From positions 62,001-126,000 of the forward strand of contig JAMFSK010000114.1 in the NCBI GenBank assembly GCA_026225235.1: a DNA stretch of 64,000 nt, written 5' to 3'. The DNA is from Burkholderiales bacterium. Lineage in GTDB: Bacteria; Pseudomonadota; Gammaproteobacteria; Burkholderiales; Burkholderiaceae. Below, piece after piece: positions 34,626 to 44,164 of the stretch (positions are counted from its first letter, which is position 1; each line of letters opens with the position of its first letter). A model generated the notes under the pieces. That model did not search any database. It had not been told where the DNA came from and was given only the letters and a program-made list of their open reading frames with translations. Made by a program: the position numbers and the translations under genes.

Positions 34626-35552
34626 ATGCACAAATCCGGACTAGTGGAACTCAACGCAGTGATGGCCGTGGCGCGCCTGGGGGGCTTCCGGGCAGCGGCT
34701 GTCGAACTCGGCATGTCGTCGACGGCACTCAGCCACGCCGTTGCCGGGCTCGAAGCACGCCTTGGAGTGAGACTGTTCAATCGAACGACACGAAGCGTTG
34801 CGCTGTCGGAGGCAGGTGAGCAGTTCGTTGCCGCGATTGCTCCCGCGCTCGCGGACATCCAGCAGGCGATGGAGACGGCGAAAAACCTCAGAAGCACGCC
34901 GACGGGGACGCTGAGGCTCAACTCATCCGTGGGCGCAGCTCGTCAGATTCTCGTGCCGGTCGTGCTCGAGTATCTGCGTCGCTATCCGGAGATGAAGGTC
35001 GATATCGTGACGGAGGCCCGTCGCGTCGATATCGTCGGCAAAGGGTTTGACGCAGGCATCCGGACCGTCGACACCGTGCCCGGTGACATGATCGCTGTCC
35101 CGTTCGGCCCGGCGCTACGTTTTCTGGTCGTTGGCACGCCCGATTACTTTCGGCGCTATCCGAAGCCGAAAAAACCGGGGGATTTGATGGCGCATCGCTG
35201 CATTCGCACACGATGGCCCAGCGGCGGGATGGCACGGTGGGAATTTCAGAAGCGGGCCGACGCAGTCCAGCTTGACGTGCTGGGCGAGCTGACGCTGGAT
35301 GAACCCTCGCTGATGCGCGACGCCGCGCTTGCCGGAGCAGGACTTGCCTATCTGTGGGAAGCATCCATCGCGCAGGACCTCGCGGATGGACGGCTAGTGC
35401 CGGTGCTGACAGACTGGACGCCATCGGCGCCCGGTCTCTGTCTCTACTATCCGGGCCGGCGCAACCTTCCGGCCGGCTTAAGAGCGTTTATCGACCTGCT
35501 GCGGAAGGTCGCGCCTTCGTCACGGCCAGCTCGTAAGAAACGCCTTGTTTGA
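34626..35552 (+). CDS. LysR family transcriptional regulator
   Basis: This 308-residue protein has a LysR winged HTH (about 8-66; LNAVMAVARLGGFRAAAVELG and SSTALSHAVAGLEARLGVRLF) and a periplasmic-binding-like effector domain (about 92-295). It is divergent from the aldehyde dehydrogenase gene and probably regulates it. Two small hairpins (35595-35639) follow. Confidence 0.9.
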   Translation: MHKSGLVELNAVMAVARLGGFRAAAVELGMSSTALSHAVAGLEARLGVRLFNRTTRSVALSEAGEQFVAAIAPALADIQQAMETAKNLRSTPTGTLRLNSSVGAARQILVPVVLEYLRRYPEMKVDIVTEARRVDIVGKGFDAGIRTVDTVPGDMIAVPFGPALRFLVVGTPDYFRRYPKPKKPGDLMAHRCIRTRWPSGGMARWEFQKRADAVQLDVLGELTLDEPSLMRDAALAGAGLAYLWEASIAQDLADGRLVPVLTDWTPSAPGLCLYYPGRRNLPAGLRAFIDLLRKVAPSSRPARKKRLV

Positions 35553-35594
35553 ATGCTGTTGCCGTATTACGCCGTGATTTCCGCGCGTTGCCCT

Positions 35595-35639
35595 GAGGCC
35601 TCGTTCGGAGGCCTCGTTGTAAAGCCTCATTGTGAGGCT
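35595..35639. terminator. Two adjacent hairpins between convergent genes
   Basis: GAGGCCTC repeats around GTTCG (35595-35615) and AGCCTCA / TGAGGCT repeats around TTG (35623-35639). Both are perfect and share a GAGGC core. They lie between the LysR gene and the end of the CytX gene and could terminate both. Confidence 0.5.
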
Positions 35640-35666
35640 CCATCATGGGGCCTTATGACGTGCCTT

Positions 35667-36974
35667 CTACGCCGCGCCGCGTTCGCCTTCGATTCCCACC
35701 GGATTCGGCGACCAGCGCACCAACACACGGTACAAGACGAAACTCACCGCCAGCGCCGGCAGCGAAGCACCCCATTGCGGCTGAAAGCGCGTGACGTACT
35801 GATACACGACGATGCCGACGACCCACGCCAATGCACCGACCCAACTCAACGCCACGTGTGTGCTGTCGGGCGTGCGCGGGCGCAGGCCATGATGCGCGAT
35901 GACGACACCGAACAGCGGTACGAACACCGAGCCCAGCAGATACAGAAAGTCCTGGTAGTTCTGGATGGGCAGCCACACCGCAAGACCAGTCGCGACGATG
36001 GCGAGCACGGGACCCCACACCCGCACGGACCACTTCGGCACGAGGCTATGACTCGACACAGCCGCGGAGTACAGGTCGCTGTAACCGTTATCGGTCTCGT
36101 CGATCAGGATCAGTGCCAGTGCGAGGGCACCGAAGCTTGCCTGCAGGATGGTCGGCATCAGTTCGTTCCCCGGATGCAGGGCCGCAATAAGGATACCGAG
36201 CACAAAGCACCATGCGTTGGCAAAGCCGTAGCCGACCAGTGTGCCGCCGAACGCCGCCCGCGGCGAACGCCCATAGCGGGTGTAGTCAGCGACAAGTGGA
36301 AGCCACGAGATCGGCATCGCGATCACCAGGTCGATCGCAGCCGCGAAAGCCAGACCGCCCTTTCCAGGCTGCGTCAGCAACGCCGGTTGCGCGTCATGCG
36401 CAAAGCGAATCGTGAGCCAGACCAGGGCCGCCAGCATAAGCCAGAGTCCAATGCGCCGGATAAAGCGTCGCACGATCCCCACCATGCTCAACGACAGCAG
36501 GCCGAACAGCACTGCGCCAGCGAGCACGGTCAGCCACGGCGAGGGAATCGCATGAAACTGCTGCTTGGCGATAGCACCCAGACCATCGCGCAGCACCACG
36601 ATTTCGAAAACGGCCCAGCCCAGCAACTGCAATACATTCAGTGCGATCGGCAAGACAGCGAAGCGCCGACCCAGCGCGCTCCAGATCAGGCCTGCACTCG
36701 AAACACCGGACGCGGAGCCCAGGTAACCGACCCAGGCGAGCAGGAGGGTCCCACCAATCGTGCCGACGGCCACTGCGCCGATCGCCGCGACGCCGCTCAG
36801 TGCCGGGATCAGCAGCGCGCCGGCCTGCATGACAAGCAGACCCACCCCGAGGCTGCCCCATAGGGCCAGGTAGTCCGAAAAACCGAGCTTGCGCTGATCG
36901 GAAGGCACCGGACGCAACGACTCATTCACGACGCGCGCCGTGTGCGAGGACAAAGGTGAAGCGGGAGTTGACAT
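35667..36974 (-). CDS. cytX: Putative hydroxymethylpyrimidine/cytosine-type permease CytX
   Basis: The 435-residue protein has about twelve membrane segments of the NCS1 (cytosine/purine) family: a short cytosolic lead, LGFSDYLALWGSLGVGLLVMQAG, GWAVFEIVV, and a late DNGYSDLYSAAVS. The TPP riboswitch immediately upstream shows that it is controlled by thiamine, which singles out CytX, the presumed importer of the thiamine pyrimidine precursor. The ATG at 36974 has GGAG six bases upstream; the longer frame would start inside the riboswitch. Confidence 0.85.
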   Translation of the reverse strand: MSTPASPLSSHTARVVNESLRPVPSDQRKLGFSDYLALWGSLGVGLLVMQAGALLIPALSGVAAIGAVAVGTIGGTLLLAWVGYLGSASGVSSAGLIWSALGRRFAVLPIALNVLQLLGWAVFEIVVLRDGLGAIAKQQFHAIPSPWLTVLAGAVLFGLLSLSMVGIVRRFIRRIGLWLMLAALVWLTIRFAHDAQPALLTQPGKGGLAFAAAIDLVIAMPISWLPLVADYTRYGRSPRAAFGGTLVGYGFANAWCFVLGILIAALHPGNELMPTILQASFGALALALILIDETDNGYSDLYSAAVSSHSLVPKWSVRVWGPVLAIVATGLAVWLPIQNYQDFLYLLGSVFVPLFGVVIAHHGLRPRTPDSTHVALSWVGALAWVVGIVVYQYVTRFQPQWGASLPALAVSFVLYRVLVRWSPNPVGIEGERGAA

Positions 36975-37044
36975 GGGCGGCTCCGGATAGATCATCAACC
37001 GATCGGGAACGCCGCGGGATGCGAAATCAATGCTGTGCATCAAT

Positions 37045-37156
37045 GCGCTTCCCTACGCTGGCATGATCCAGATCAGGTTCAGCGGGTCGAGTGCTGGTGC
37101 GGCGGCAGGCCGCGCAGGCACGCTCTCAGCCGGCGTCCACCGGCTCCCCGAGCAAG
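37045..37156 (-). ncRNA. TPP riboswitch (THI element)
   Basis: Reading the minus strand, the segment has the 5' GGGGAGCC, the diagnostic GGCTGAGAG, the ACCCG turn, ACCTGATCTGGAT and ATGCCAGCGTAGGGAAGCG, in the canonical order and spacing. It binds thiamine pyrophosphate and lies 70 bases before the CytX start. With the ribosome site close to the ATG, translational control seems more likely than termination. Confidence 0.95.
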
Positions 37157-37368
37157 GCGATACCTTCGCACGTCACTGGTTGTCCGTCAATTTTTTTAAG
37201 GGCCGCACCCCGGGCGCACCCTGCAACGGGGCCACCGGAGATAAACTCGTACCGAGCCTCGAGCATGAACCGGGTCGGCCAGCCTCCCGGGTCGCCTCAA
37301 AAAGAAGCACGAGAGCTCTATCTGCCCGCTACCGGGACCGCATATGACTACCACCTTGGACGCGCGCC

Positions 37369-37635
37369 ATGACGCCTGAAGAGAACACACCTTACCCGTC
37401 ACCCGAATCCAACGAACGCCCGGCCCCCGAGCATTTCGACGCCGCCATCGGTCACGTCGATACCCTCTGGTCTTCGGGCCATATCGCGGCCAGCGCCGCG
37501 CGTGGCATCCTTTACAGCATCGTCGAAACGCTCGGCGCGTTTGTTGGCGACCCCGACCTGCCCGAACACGCCCGCGCGGGCTATCAAGGCCTGCTTGAAT
37601 CGGCACGTGAATTGCGAGCCAAGGTAGACGAATAA
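37369..37635 (+). CDS. Small hypothetical protein, mostly helical
   Basis: The 88-residue product has a Pro-rich lead and then a helical domain (DAAIGHVDTLWSSGHIAASAA, RGILYSIVETLGAFVGD, HARAGYQGLLESARELRAKV). The codon use matches the neighbours. It follows the TPP riboswitch region on the opposite strand. The family is not recognised. Confidence 0.6.
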   Translation: MTPEENTPYPSPESNERPAPEHFDAAIGHVDTLWSSGHIAASAARGILYSIVETLGAFVGDPDLPEHARAGYQGLLESARELRAKVDE

Positions 37636-37699
37636 AGGTTGCGCCCGGGCGGCCGCCCGTCACGACCGCAGTAATCGGTGATCGGTGGTTCGTGGCCTT

Positions 37700-37720
37700 T
37701 GATCCGTGATCCGTGATTCG
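37700..37720. repeat. Heptamer tandem repeat
   Basis: Three units of TGATCCG (the third reads TGATTCG) lie between the 88-residue gene and the DUF72 gene, preceded by more degenerate GTGATCGG and GTGGTTCG units. Confidence 0.4.
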
Positions 37721-37789
37721 TCAGCCGTCGTCACCATCGCCAGGTCCCCGCCTTTGCCGGGAGCTGGCCACTTTGGAGGATATCCATCG

Positions 37790-38611
37790 ATGGCAGCACC
37801 ACAGATCCGCGTCGGCATCGGCGGCTGGACCTACGAGCCCTGGCGCGGCAGCTTCTATCCGACCGGTCTCCCCCAGAGCAAGGAACTCCAGTTCGCGAGC
37901 CGGGAAGTCACGGCGATTGAGATCAACGGGACCTATTACGGCTCCCAGAAACCGGCTACCTTCGCGAAGTGGCGCGACGAGACACCGGATGACTTCCTGT
38001 TCTCGCTCAAGGCTACCCGGTACGCCACGAACCGGCGTGTGCTTGCCGAAGCAGGCGAGTCAGTCGACCGCTTCGTAAATAGTGGAATTACAGAACTGGG
38101 CACGAAGCTCGGGCCGATTGTCTGGCAGTTCGCGCCAACCAAAGTCTTTGATCCGCACGATTTTGAAGCTTTTCTCGCGCTGCTGCCGAAGAAAGTGGAC
38201 AGTCATTCATTGCGGCATGTGCTCGAAGTTCGCCACGAAAGCTTCGCGACGCCTGCCTATTTGGCGCTCGCCCGGAAATACGGTGCGGCTACCGTATTCG
38301 CGGACTCTGATAAGTACCCTTCTATCTCAGACCTGACCGGGGACTTCGCGTATGCGCGGCTGATGGATAGCAAGGAAACGCTCAAGAGCGGCTACGCGCC
38401 CAAAGCGCTCGACGCTTGGGCCGAACGCGCAAAGGCATGGGCCAGCGGGAGTACACCAGATGGTCTGCCCCGCATAGGGGATAAAGACAAGGCCGCCCGG
38501 CAGCGGGACGTCTTCGTATTCTTTATCAATGGCGCCAAGGTCCGCGCCCCCGATGCAGCCCGTGCTCTGTTGACCCGGCTAAGGAAAGGCGAGATTCAAG
38601 CTGCAAAGTGA
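37790..38611 (+). CDS. DUF72 (YecE-like) protein
   Basis: The 273-residue protein opens with the DUF72 hallmark IRVGIGGWTYEPWRGSFYP and contains AIEINGTYYGSQKPATFAKW, FLFSLKATRY and the later HVLEVRHESFATPAYL, a TIM-barrel-like fold. Function of the family is not established. The ATG at 37790 puts the hallmark at residue 6; GGAGGA lies 11-16 bases upstream. A hairpin follows the gene. Confidence 0.85.
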   Translation: MAAPQIRVGIGGWTYEPWRGSFYPTGLPQSKELQFASREVTAIEINGTYYGSQKPATFAKWRDETPDDFLFSLKATRYATNRRVLAEAGESVDRFVNSGITELGTKLGPIVWQFAPTKVFDPHDFEAFLALLPKKVDSHSLRHVLEVRHESFATPAYLALARKYGAATVFADSDKYPSISDLTGDFAYARLMDSKETLKSGYAPKALDAWAERAKAWASGSTPDGLPRIGDKDKAARQRDVFVFFINGAKVRAPDAARALLTRLRKGEIQAAK

Positions 38612-38626
38612 TATCCCGCGGATATC
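38610..38626. repeat. Palindrome at the end of the DUF72 gene
   Basis: GATATCC-CGC-GGATATC is perfect and overlaps the DUF72 stop codon. It may add to the terminator 14 bp downstream. Confidence 0.35.
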
Positions 38627-38639
38627 CTGCGCGAGCAAG

Positions 38640-38662
38640 AGAGCCCGCGCAGGGCGGGCTCT
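38640..38662 (+). terminator. Rho-independent-type terminator of the DUF72 gene
   Basis: AGAGCCCGC and GCGGGCTCT form a perfect 9-bp stem with a GCAGG loop, followed on the plus strand by TACCTTATC, which is only weakly T-rich. Confidence 0.55.
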
Positions 38663-38826
38663 TACCTTATCACCTCTCATTTCATCACAGTACATCCCGC
38701 CACTGCGACCCAGGTGCGCTGGTATCAGCGCGCAATACTCCCCATTGAGCGCATCGGAAACCTCCCATGACGTAGTGCGTATAGGAGATGAGCAACGGCT
38801 GTGGCTACTGGAACGCGCGCGGTGGC

Positions 38827-40809
38827 TTATTCGCCGCGGTAGTTCAACCACACTTTCATCGGCCCGCTCTCGCGGTTGTGCCATGCAAAATAGGGAATGG
38901 CAATGATCGTGGTCGGCTCCGACTGACCCTTGTGCGCATTGGCGCCAAGGGGGAGATATAGCGCCCCGCCCCACGACGATTCAATCGCTCGCTTCTGTGA
39001 AGCCGCTTTCAGCCGCACCACGCCGCCAAGCTGCTCTGGCTGCCACTCGACCTCGATGTCGGCCGGATCGATATACAGTTCGTCGAGATCCGTTCCTGGC
39101 ATATCGGCGCGTTCGACGCAATACAGCACGGGGCCCCGGCTCAGCGCGACACGTCCACGGTTCTCGGGCACTTTCGGATGACTCTGCCAGACCCGCACGG
39201 TCATGGGGAGATCGAGCTGCACCTGATCGCCCTCTTGCCACTGACGACGTATCTCAAGGTAGCCGTTCGCGTCGAGTTTGGCGTCGAACGGCTTACCGTT
39301 GACGATCACCTTGGGCAGCGTGCGGGCGGCGCCTGTCGAAGCGGCCTCGCCACTCTCGTCGACCGCCTTGGTCAACGACGCGGAACTGTCGAACCAGCCG
39401 GGCACGCGCAGCTTCAAGGCAAATTCGCCCTCACCGTCGACCTGAATCTCGACCGCCCCATCCCATGGATATCGCGTACGCTGCCGCAGCCCGATGACGC
39501 GTTCGCCGAGCGGGACCTGGGCATCGCTTTCTGCGTAGAGATGGACATAGATGGCATGCTCGTCCGTGCCATAGACATAGCCCGGCAGCGATGCGATGGT
39601 CCTCGCGACGTTCGGCGGACAGCACGCGCAGTAATACCAGGGCTGGCGGCCATGGCCACCGTCATCCTCAAGCGGGTTGACGTAATAGTAGCCGCGTCCG
39701 TCGAGCGACCAGCCGGGCAGCATGCCGTTATACAGCGTCCATTCGAAAAGATCGGCATAGCGCGCGTCACCTGTCGCGGCAAGCATCCGGTGGCACCACA
39801 TCATGCTGCCGATCGCTGCACAGGTCTCCGTGTAGGCCTGGGCATTCGGCAATTCAAAGTCGGCGCCGATCGCTTCACCATCATGACGCGATCCAACGCC
39901 ACCCGTGATATACATCCGATGCGCCGTCAGCCGGTCCCACAGGGTTTCGAGCCGCGGCAGCAAGTCTTCTTCGCCGGTCTCGAGATACAGATCCGTGATG
40001 CCGCAGGCCATGTAAAGTGCGCGCACGGCGTGACCCGCGAGGCTTTCCATCTGGTCGAACGGTACGTCATCCTGAAAATAAGCGTCGCCAAAACGGCCGC
40101 CCTTGAGCAGGCCTTGCCCGCGCGTCTTGATGAAGAAACGCGCCAGCTCGAGGTACTTCGCCTGTCCAGTCTCGCGTGCAAGCTCGATCAGCGCCATTTC
40201 AATTTCTTCGTGCCCGTCGATCGCCTCGATCTTTCCGTCGGACGCAGACCCGAAACGACCGCACAACATATCGGCGAAACGAATCGCGATGTTCAGAAGG
40301 CGGCGTTGTCCGGTCGCCCGATGGTGGGCAACTGCAGCCTGGATCAAGTGACCGCCGACATACATTTCGTGCAGGTCGCGCAGATTGGTCCAGCGCTCGT
40401 CCTTGCGTTCAACGCTGAAATACGTGTCGATATAACCGTCTTCGCCTTGCGCTCGTTCGATCAGCGTAATGCCTTCGTCGATGCGCTGTTCGAGCAGCGC
40501 ATTGGGGCCGCGCGCGACGACCCACGAGGCCGCCTCGAGCCATTTGTACAAATCGGAATCGTTGAAAAACAAGCCTTCGAACGGGCCATCGTGTTCACCC
40601 ACCACGCGCCGGAAGTTGTTCAGGCGATTCGTGCTTTCGAGCAGGTCCCACTGACTCGGCAAAGTCTGCTCGATATTGGTCGCAAATCGTGGCCCCCAGA
40701 ACGCCCCACTCAGGGTGACGGCCGTAACGGCGACAGGTTTGATGCGGGCAAAGGCAGTCGATGCAAAATCGACGACCACGGGTTGACGCAAGGTTCTCGT
40801 GTCGTTCAT
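38827..40809 (-). CDS. GH127 beta-L-arabinofuranosidase
   Basis: The 660-residue protein fits the GH127 (alpha/alpha)6-barrel family. The GH127 metal-site cluster is visible as YYCACCPPNVAR (Cys-x-Cys-Cys), and TGGVGSRHDGEAIGADFELPN precedes it. C-terminal beta domains follow. GH127 enzymes cleave beta-L-arabinofuranose from plant polymers and hydroxyproline-linked glycans. There is no signal peptide, so it acts in the cytoplasm on imported oligosaccharide. The ATG at 40809 is used; upstream frame is inside the permease gene. It is the last gene of the importer operon at 40.8-44.0 kb. Confidence 0.88.
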   Translation of the reverse strand: MNDTRTLRQPVVVDFASTAFARIKPVAVTAVTLSGAFWGPRFATNIEQTLPSQWDLLESTNRLNNFRRVVGEHDGPFEGLFFNDSDLYKWLEAASWVVARGPNALLEQRIDEGITLIERAQGEDGYIDTYFSVERKDERWTNLRDLHEMYVGGHLIQAAVAHHRATGQRRLLNIAIRFADMLCGRFGSASDGKIEAIDGHEEIEMALIELARETGQAKYLELARFFIKTRGQGLLKGGRFGDAYFQDDVPFDQMESLAGHAVRALYMACGITDLYLETGEEDLLPRLETLWDRLTAHRMYITGGVGSRHDGEAIGADFELPNAQAYTETCAAIGSMMWCHRMLAATGDARYADLFEWTLYNGMLPGWSLDGRGYYYVNPLEDDGGHGRQPWYYCACCPPNVARTIASLPGYVYGTDEHAIYVHLYAESDAQVPLGERVIGLRQRTRYPWDGAVEIQVDGEGEFALKLRVPGWFDSSASLTKAVDESGEAASTGAARTLPKVIVNGKPFDAKLDANGYLEIRRQWQEGDQVQLDLPMTVRVWQSHPKVPENRGRVALSRGPVLYCVERADMPGTDLDELYIDPADIEVEWQPEQLGGVVRLKAASQKRAIESSWGGALYLPLGANAHKGQSEPTTIIAIPYFAWHNRESGPMKVWLNYRGE

Positions 40810-40826
40810 GGTGTGTTTCAGGCGTG

Positions 40827-41774
40827 TTATGCCTTGACCGCGCCGGCGATCAGGCCATTGATATAGAAACGTTGCAGCAGCAGGAACAGCACCGCGCAGG
40901 GCAGAATCGACAGGGTGATGCCGGCCTGCATCAACCCCCAGTCGATCGACCCTAACTGGCCGCTTTGTGCGTTGAGCAGCATCACGGGCAAGGTGTAGTT
41001 GCGCGCATCGCCGAGCAGGATCAGTGCTGCAAGCAACTCGTTCCATGAGCCGAAGAAGGCGAACAGCCCCGCCGTGACCAGACCCGGCAACACGAGCGGC
41101 AACATCACGATGCGCAGCGATTGCAGCGGGCTGCAGCCATCGATTTGCGACGCTTCGTCGATCTCGCGCGGAACCGAATCAAACGAATTGCGCATCATGA
41201 ATACCGCGAACGGCAGGTTGAACGTCGTATAAACGAGCGCCAGGCCAAACAACGTACCCTGTAGATGCAGCCAGCGAAGCAACACGAACAACGGATTCAA
41301 AATCGACTGAAACGGAATCATCAGCGTCGCGAGAATCACCACGAAGATCAGGTTGCGACCGCGAAACCGAAAGCGCGAGAAACCGTAACCACCGAGCGTA
41401 CATAACACCAGCGTCATCGCCACCGTCATCCCGGCCACCGATGCGCTGTTGCCCAGGTAACGCCAGATGCCTGCGCCATAGTTCGCGAGGTTGGTGTAGT
41501 TCTCGAACGACAGATGCGAGGGAATCCACTTCGGCGGAGACGCGCTTGCGTCGGCCGGCGAATAGAACGACGTGAAGGCCGACCAGGCAATCGGAAACAG
41601 GAACACGATCGTCAACAAGCCGCAGACCAGGTAGTAGAGCGCAATCGCCGCCCTGCTCCGGATTCGCGCCATGCGTCCACGGTCATGGGTCGTCGGCAAT
41701 TCACCCGAATCTGGTGCGGCCGATGTCTCTGGCTTGGCGAAATCTGGCTCGGCGGAACGCAGTGCATTACTCAT
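40827..41774 (-). CDS. ABC sugar importer permease, MalG type
   Basis: The 315-residue protein has six hydrophobic helices, with the EAA-type motif in DEASQIDGCSPLQSLRIVML. It is the second of two permeases and overlaps the first by 8 bp. It pairs with the GH127 gene downstream to bring in an arabino-oligosaccharide or similar glycan. Confidence 0.9.
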   Translation of the reverse strand: MSNALRSAEPDFAKPETSAAPDSGELPTTHDRGRMARIRSRAAIALYYLVCGLLTIVFLFPIAWSAFTSFYSPADASASPPKWIPSHLSFENYTNLANYGAGIWRYLGNSASVAGMTVAMTLVLCTLGGYGFSRFRFRGRNLIFVVILATLMIPFQSILNPLFVLLRWLHLQGTLFGLALVYTTFNLPFAVFMMRNSFDSVPREIDEASQIDGCSPLQSLRIVMLPLVLPGLVTAGLFAFFGSWNELLAALILLGDARNYTLPVMLLNAQSGQLGSIDWGLMQAGITLSILPCAVLFLLLQRFYINGLIAGAVKA

Positions 41775-42705
41775 TGTCGTCTCGCAGAAGAAACATCTGG
41801 ACCACGCTCAGCGCCAGCAGCACGAGCAGCAGCACCACGGACATCGCGGCACCATAGCCGAGCTTGAAATACGTGAATGACGCACGGTAGATCCAGTGCA
41901 CCACCGTAATCGTGGTGTTCATCGGTCCGCCCTTGGTCATCACGTAGAACTGTTCGAACGCGAGGTAAGAGCCGATCACGGCCATCACGAGGGCCAGCGC
42001 AAAGGTACGCCGCATCATCGGCACCGTGATGTAGCGCTGTTGCGCCCACCACCGCGCACCATCGATGCGCGCTGCATCGTAAAGATCCTGCGGGATCGCC
42101 TGCATGCCGACCAGCAGGATCACCATCGTGAAGCCTGAGGCCTTCCAGAGGATCATGACGACCAGCGAGATCAGCGCCGTATTCGTATCGCCGAACCACT
42201 GCACGGGTTCGTCGATGATGCCGAGCTGCATCAGGATCGCGCTGAAGATACCGACCTGATCGTTGTACATCCAGACCCAGAGCAGACTCGCAGTCGTCAA
42301 GCCGATGACGACAGGCAGGAAAAAGGCCGTCCGGAACAGACCGACAAACCGTCCCGCGCGGTTCACGAGCATCGCCAGCACGAAGGCGAGGACGAAGATG
42401 GCTGGCGTGACCACCAGCGTGTACTCCGTCGTAAACCAGAGGGCCGCCCAGAACGAATCGTCGTGCAGCAAATCGATGTAGTTGCGCAAGCCTGCAAAGC
42501 TTGCCACCCCCATCAACGGCCAGTTATAGAGCGACATGCCCAGTGTCATGATCAGCGGCACGATAAAAAACACGGCCGTAAAGATGACACAAGGCAACAC
42601 GAACCAGTAACCGGCCCGTTCACGGTCGGGCGCGCGCTTGCGTGGCTTGCGCGCACGCCCTTGCGCTCCGGCTGTGTCGTTCTGCGATTCGATCAGGACG
42701 CCCAT
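41767..42705 (-). CDS. ABC sugar importer permease, MalF type
   Basis: The 312-residue protein has six membrane helices, an N-terminal charged lead, and the motif YDAARIDGARWWAQQRYITVP. It forms the membrane channel with the next permease. It follows the binding-protein gene by 15 bp. No ATPase gene is in the operon, so a shared MsmK/UgpC-type ATPase is presumably used. Confidence 0.9.
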   Translation of the reverse strand: MGVLIESQNDTAGAQGRARKPRKRAPDRERAGYWFVLPCVIFTAVFFIVPLIMTLGMSLYNWPLMGVASFAGLRNYIDLLHDDSFWAALWFTTEYTLVVTPAIFVLAFVLAMLVNRAGRFVGLFRTAFFLPVVIGLTTASLLWVWMYNDQVGIFSAILMQLGIIDEPVQWFGDTNTALISLVVMILWKASGFTMVILLVGMQAIPQDLYDAARIDGARWWAQQRYITVPMMRRTFALALVMAVIGSYLAFEQFYVMTKGGPMNTTITVVHWIYRASFTYFKLGYGAAMSVVLLLVLLALSVVQMFLLRDDNE

Positions 42706-42720
42706 GATGATCTGCGCTCC

Positions 42721-43965
42721 TTACTGTGAATTCAGGATCTGCGTAAAGCGCGCCTGGGCAGTCGACACGGCAACATCGACGCCTTTACCGAAGACCGCTT
42801 CCTGAATCATCGCGGCCCACGGACCGTTCGGATCGTTGATCAGCTGGTTGAACTTTGCGCTGTAGGGCGTCTTGCCCTTGAGCATCGCGGTCGCAGCCAG
42901 TTGATATCGTCCGTCGAGCTTGCTGTAGGCGTTGTTGGCCAGATCGGTCCGCACGGGAATACTGCCGTTCTTGGCGAACTGTTCGACTTGCACCTGTTCG
43001 CCCAGGCACCACTGGATGAATTCCATGGCTTCCTTGCGATGCGGCGAGTTGACCGGAATCGCGATCGAGTCACCCCCTGCAAAGCTCGACCAGCCGCCGT
43101 TCTGACCCGGCAAATACGCGAGGCCGAAGTCGATCTCCGGATGGCTCTTCTTTAGGATCCCGATTGAAAAGGCACCCGAACCCAACATACCGACCTTGCC
43201 CGACAGGAAGGCGTTGATGAAGTTGGCGCCGCTATCGGTCTTCGCGCTCGACGGCATCTCGCCCGCTTCCCACATGCGGCGATACATGGCCAGCGTACCC
43301 TTGAGAGCGGGGTTATCGAGCGTCGCGGTCTTGCCATCAGCCGACAACACGTCGCCACCCGAGGCCCAGACATAAGGGGTCAGAGTGAAAATATTGCAAC
43401 CACCGCAAGCGCCTGAGAAGTAGAAGCCTTTTACGCCCCCGCCTAGCGCGGTGATCTTCTTCGCATCGGCTTCGAGTTCCGCCCAGTTCTTGGGCGGCTG
43501 TTCAGGATCTAATCCAGCGCGTTTAAATAAAGTTTTGTTGTACAACAACATTGAACTTTCAGCGCTGAAAGGGAGCGCGTATTGCTTGCCCTGGTACATC
43601 GCGAGCCGCACGTGAGACGGGCTAAGACTTTGATTAAACGGAAGTTTCTTCGCATCTTCAGTGATATCCGTGAGCTGACCAGCCTGCGCGAACGCCGGCA
43701 CGAAAATCAGGTCAATGGCGACGACGTCCGGGCCTGCGCCACCCGCCGATGCCGTACCGAACTTCGTCACGAAATCGTCATTGGGGATCACGGTCAGGTT
43801 GACCTTGGTCGGATGGCTGTCGTTCCAAGCCTTGACCACAGGTGTAATAAAGCCGGAATCCGATGCGCGGGCCCAGAACGAAATGCCGTCGTCGGCACGT
43901 GCCTGAGTTGCGCTTAGCAGCGCTGCGGCTGCTAATAGAGAAAGCCATCGCGTGTGGCGAACCAT
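42721..43965 (-). CDS. Sugar ABC transporter substrate-binding protein
   Basis: The 414-residue periplasmic binding protein has a Sec signal ending ATQARA near residue 24, then the mature start DDGISFWARASD. It has the family 1 folds (LTVIPNDDFVTKFGTASAGG, GPDVVAIDLIFVPAF, MLLYNKTLFKRAGLDP, CGGCNIF). It heads the operon with two permeases and GH127, and is divergent from an AraC regulator. The ligand is likely an arabinose-containing oligosaccharide. Confidence 0.92.
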   Translation of the reverse strand: MVRHTRWLSLLAAAALLSATQARADDGISFWARASDSGFITPVVKAWNDSHPTKVNLTVIPNDDFVTKFGTASAGGAGPDVVAIDLIFVPAFAQAGQLTDITEDAKKLPFNQSLSPSHVRLAMYQGKQYALPFSAESSMLLYNKTLFKRAGLDPEQPPKNWAELEADAKKITALGGGVKGFYFSGACGGCNIFTLTPYVWASGGDVLSADGKTATLDNPALKGTLAMYRRMWEAGEMPSSAKTDSGANFINAFLSGKVGMLGSGAFSIGILKKSHPEIDFGLAYLPGQNGGWSSFAGGDSIAIPVNSPHRKEAMEFIQWCLGEQVQVEQFAKNGSIPVRTDLANNAYSKLDGRYQLAATAMLKGKTPYSAKFNQLINDPNGPWAAMIQEAVFGKGVDVAVSTAQARFTQILNSQ

Positions 43966-44164
43966 CTGTGTCTCCTCGTTGTCGATGCGCGTGCAATCCA
44001 GGGTGCCCGAGCGGGGTGTCGTTGCTCGAGGCCGATCATGCCGGCGCGGGTACGCTTCTGTTGAACGTGCTTTTTTCTACCATTGCGCAACGCAACAAAT
44101 TTTACCGGGTTTCGGCAAAACGCAAGGTACGCAAAGGTTGACACGCTACCCGCGTCGTCACAAG

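Noticed and set aside
35553..36863. 436-codon frame antisense to the CytX gene
   Set aside because: Very rich in Arg/His/Gln, no family features; the minus strand has a transporter with a riboswitch.
39178..40866. Long open frame (562 codons) antisense to the GH127 gene
   Set aside because: It is the mirror of GC-rich coding sequence; the opposite strand holds a clear GH127 gene with its CxCC motif.
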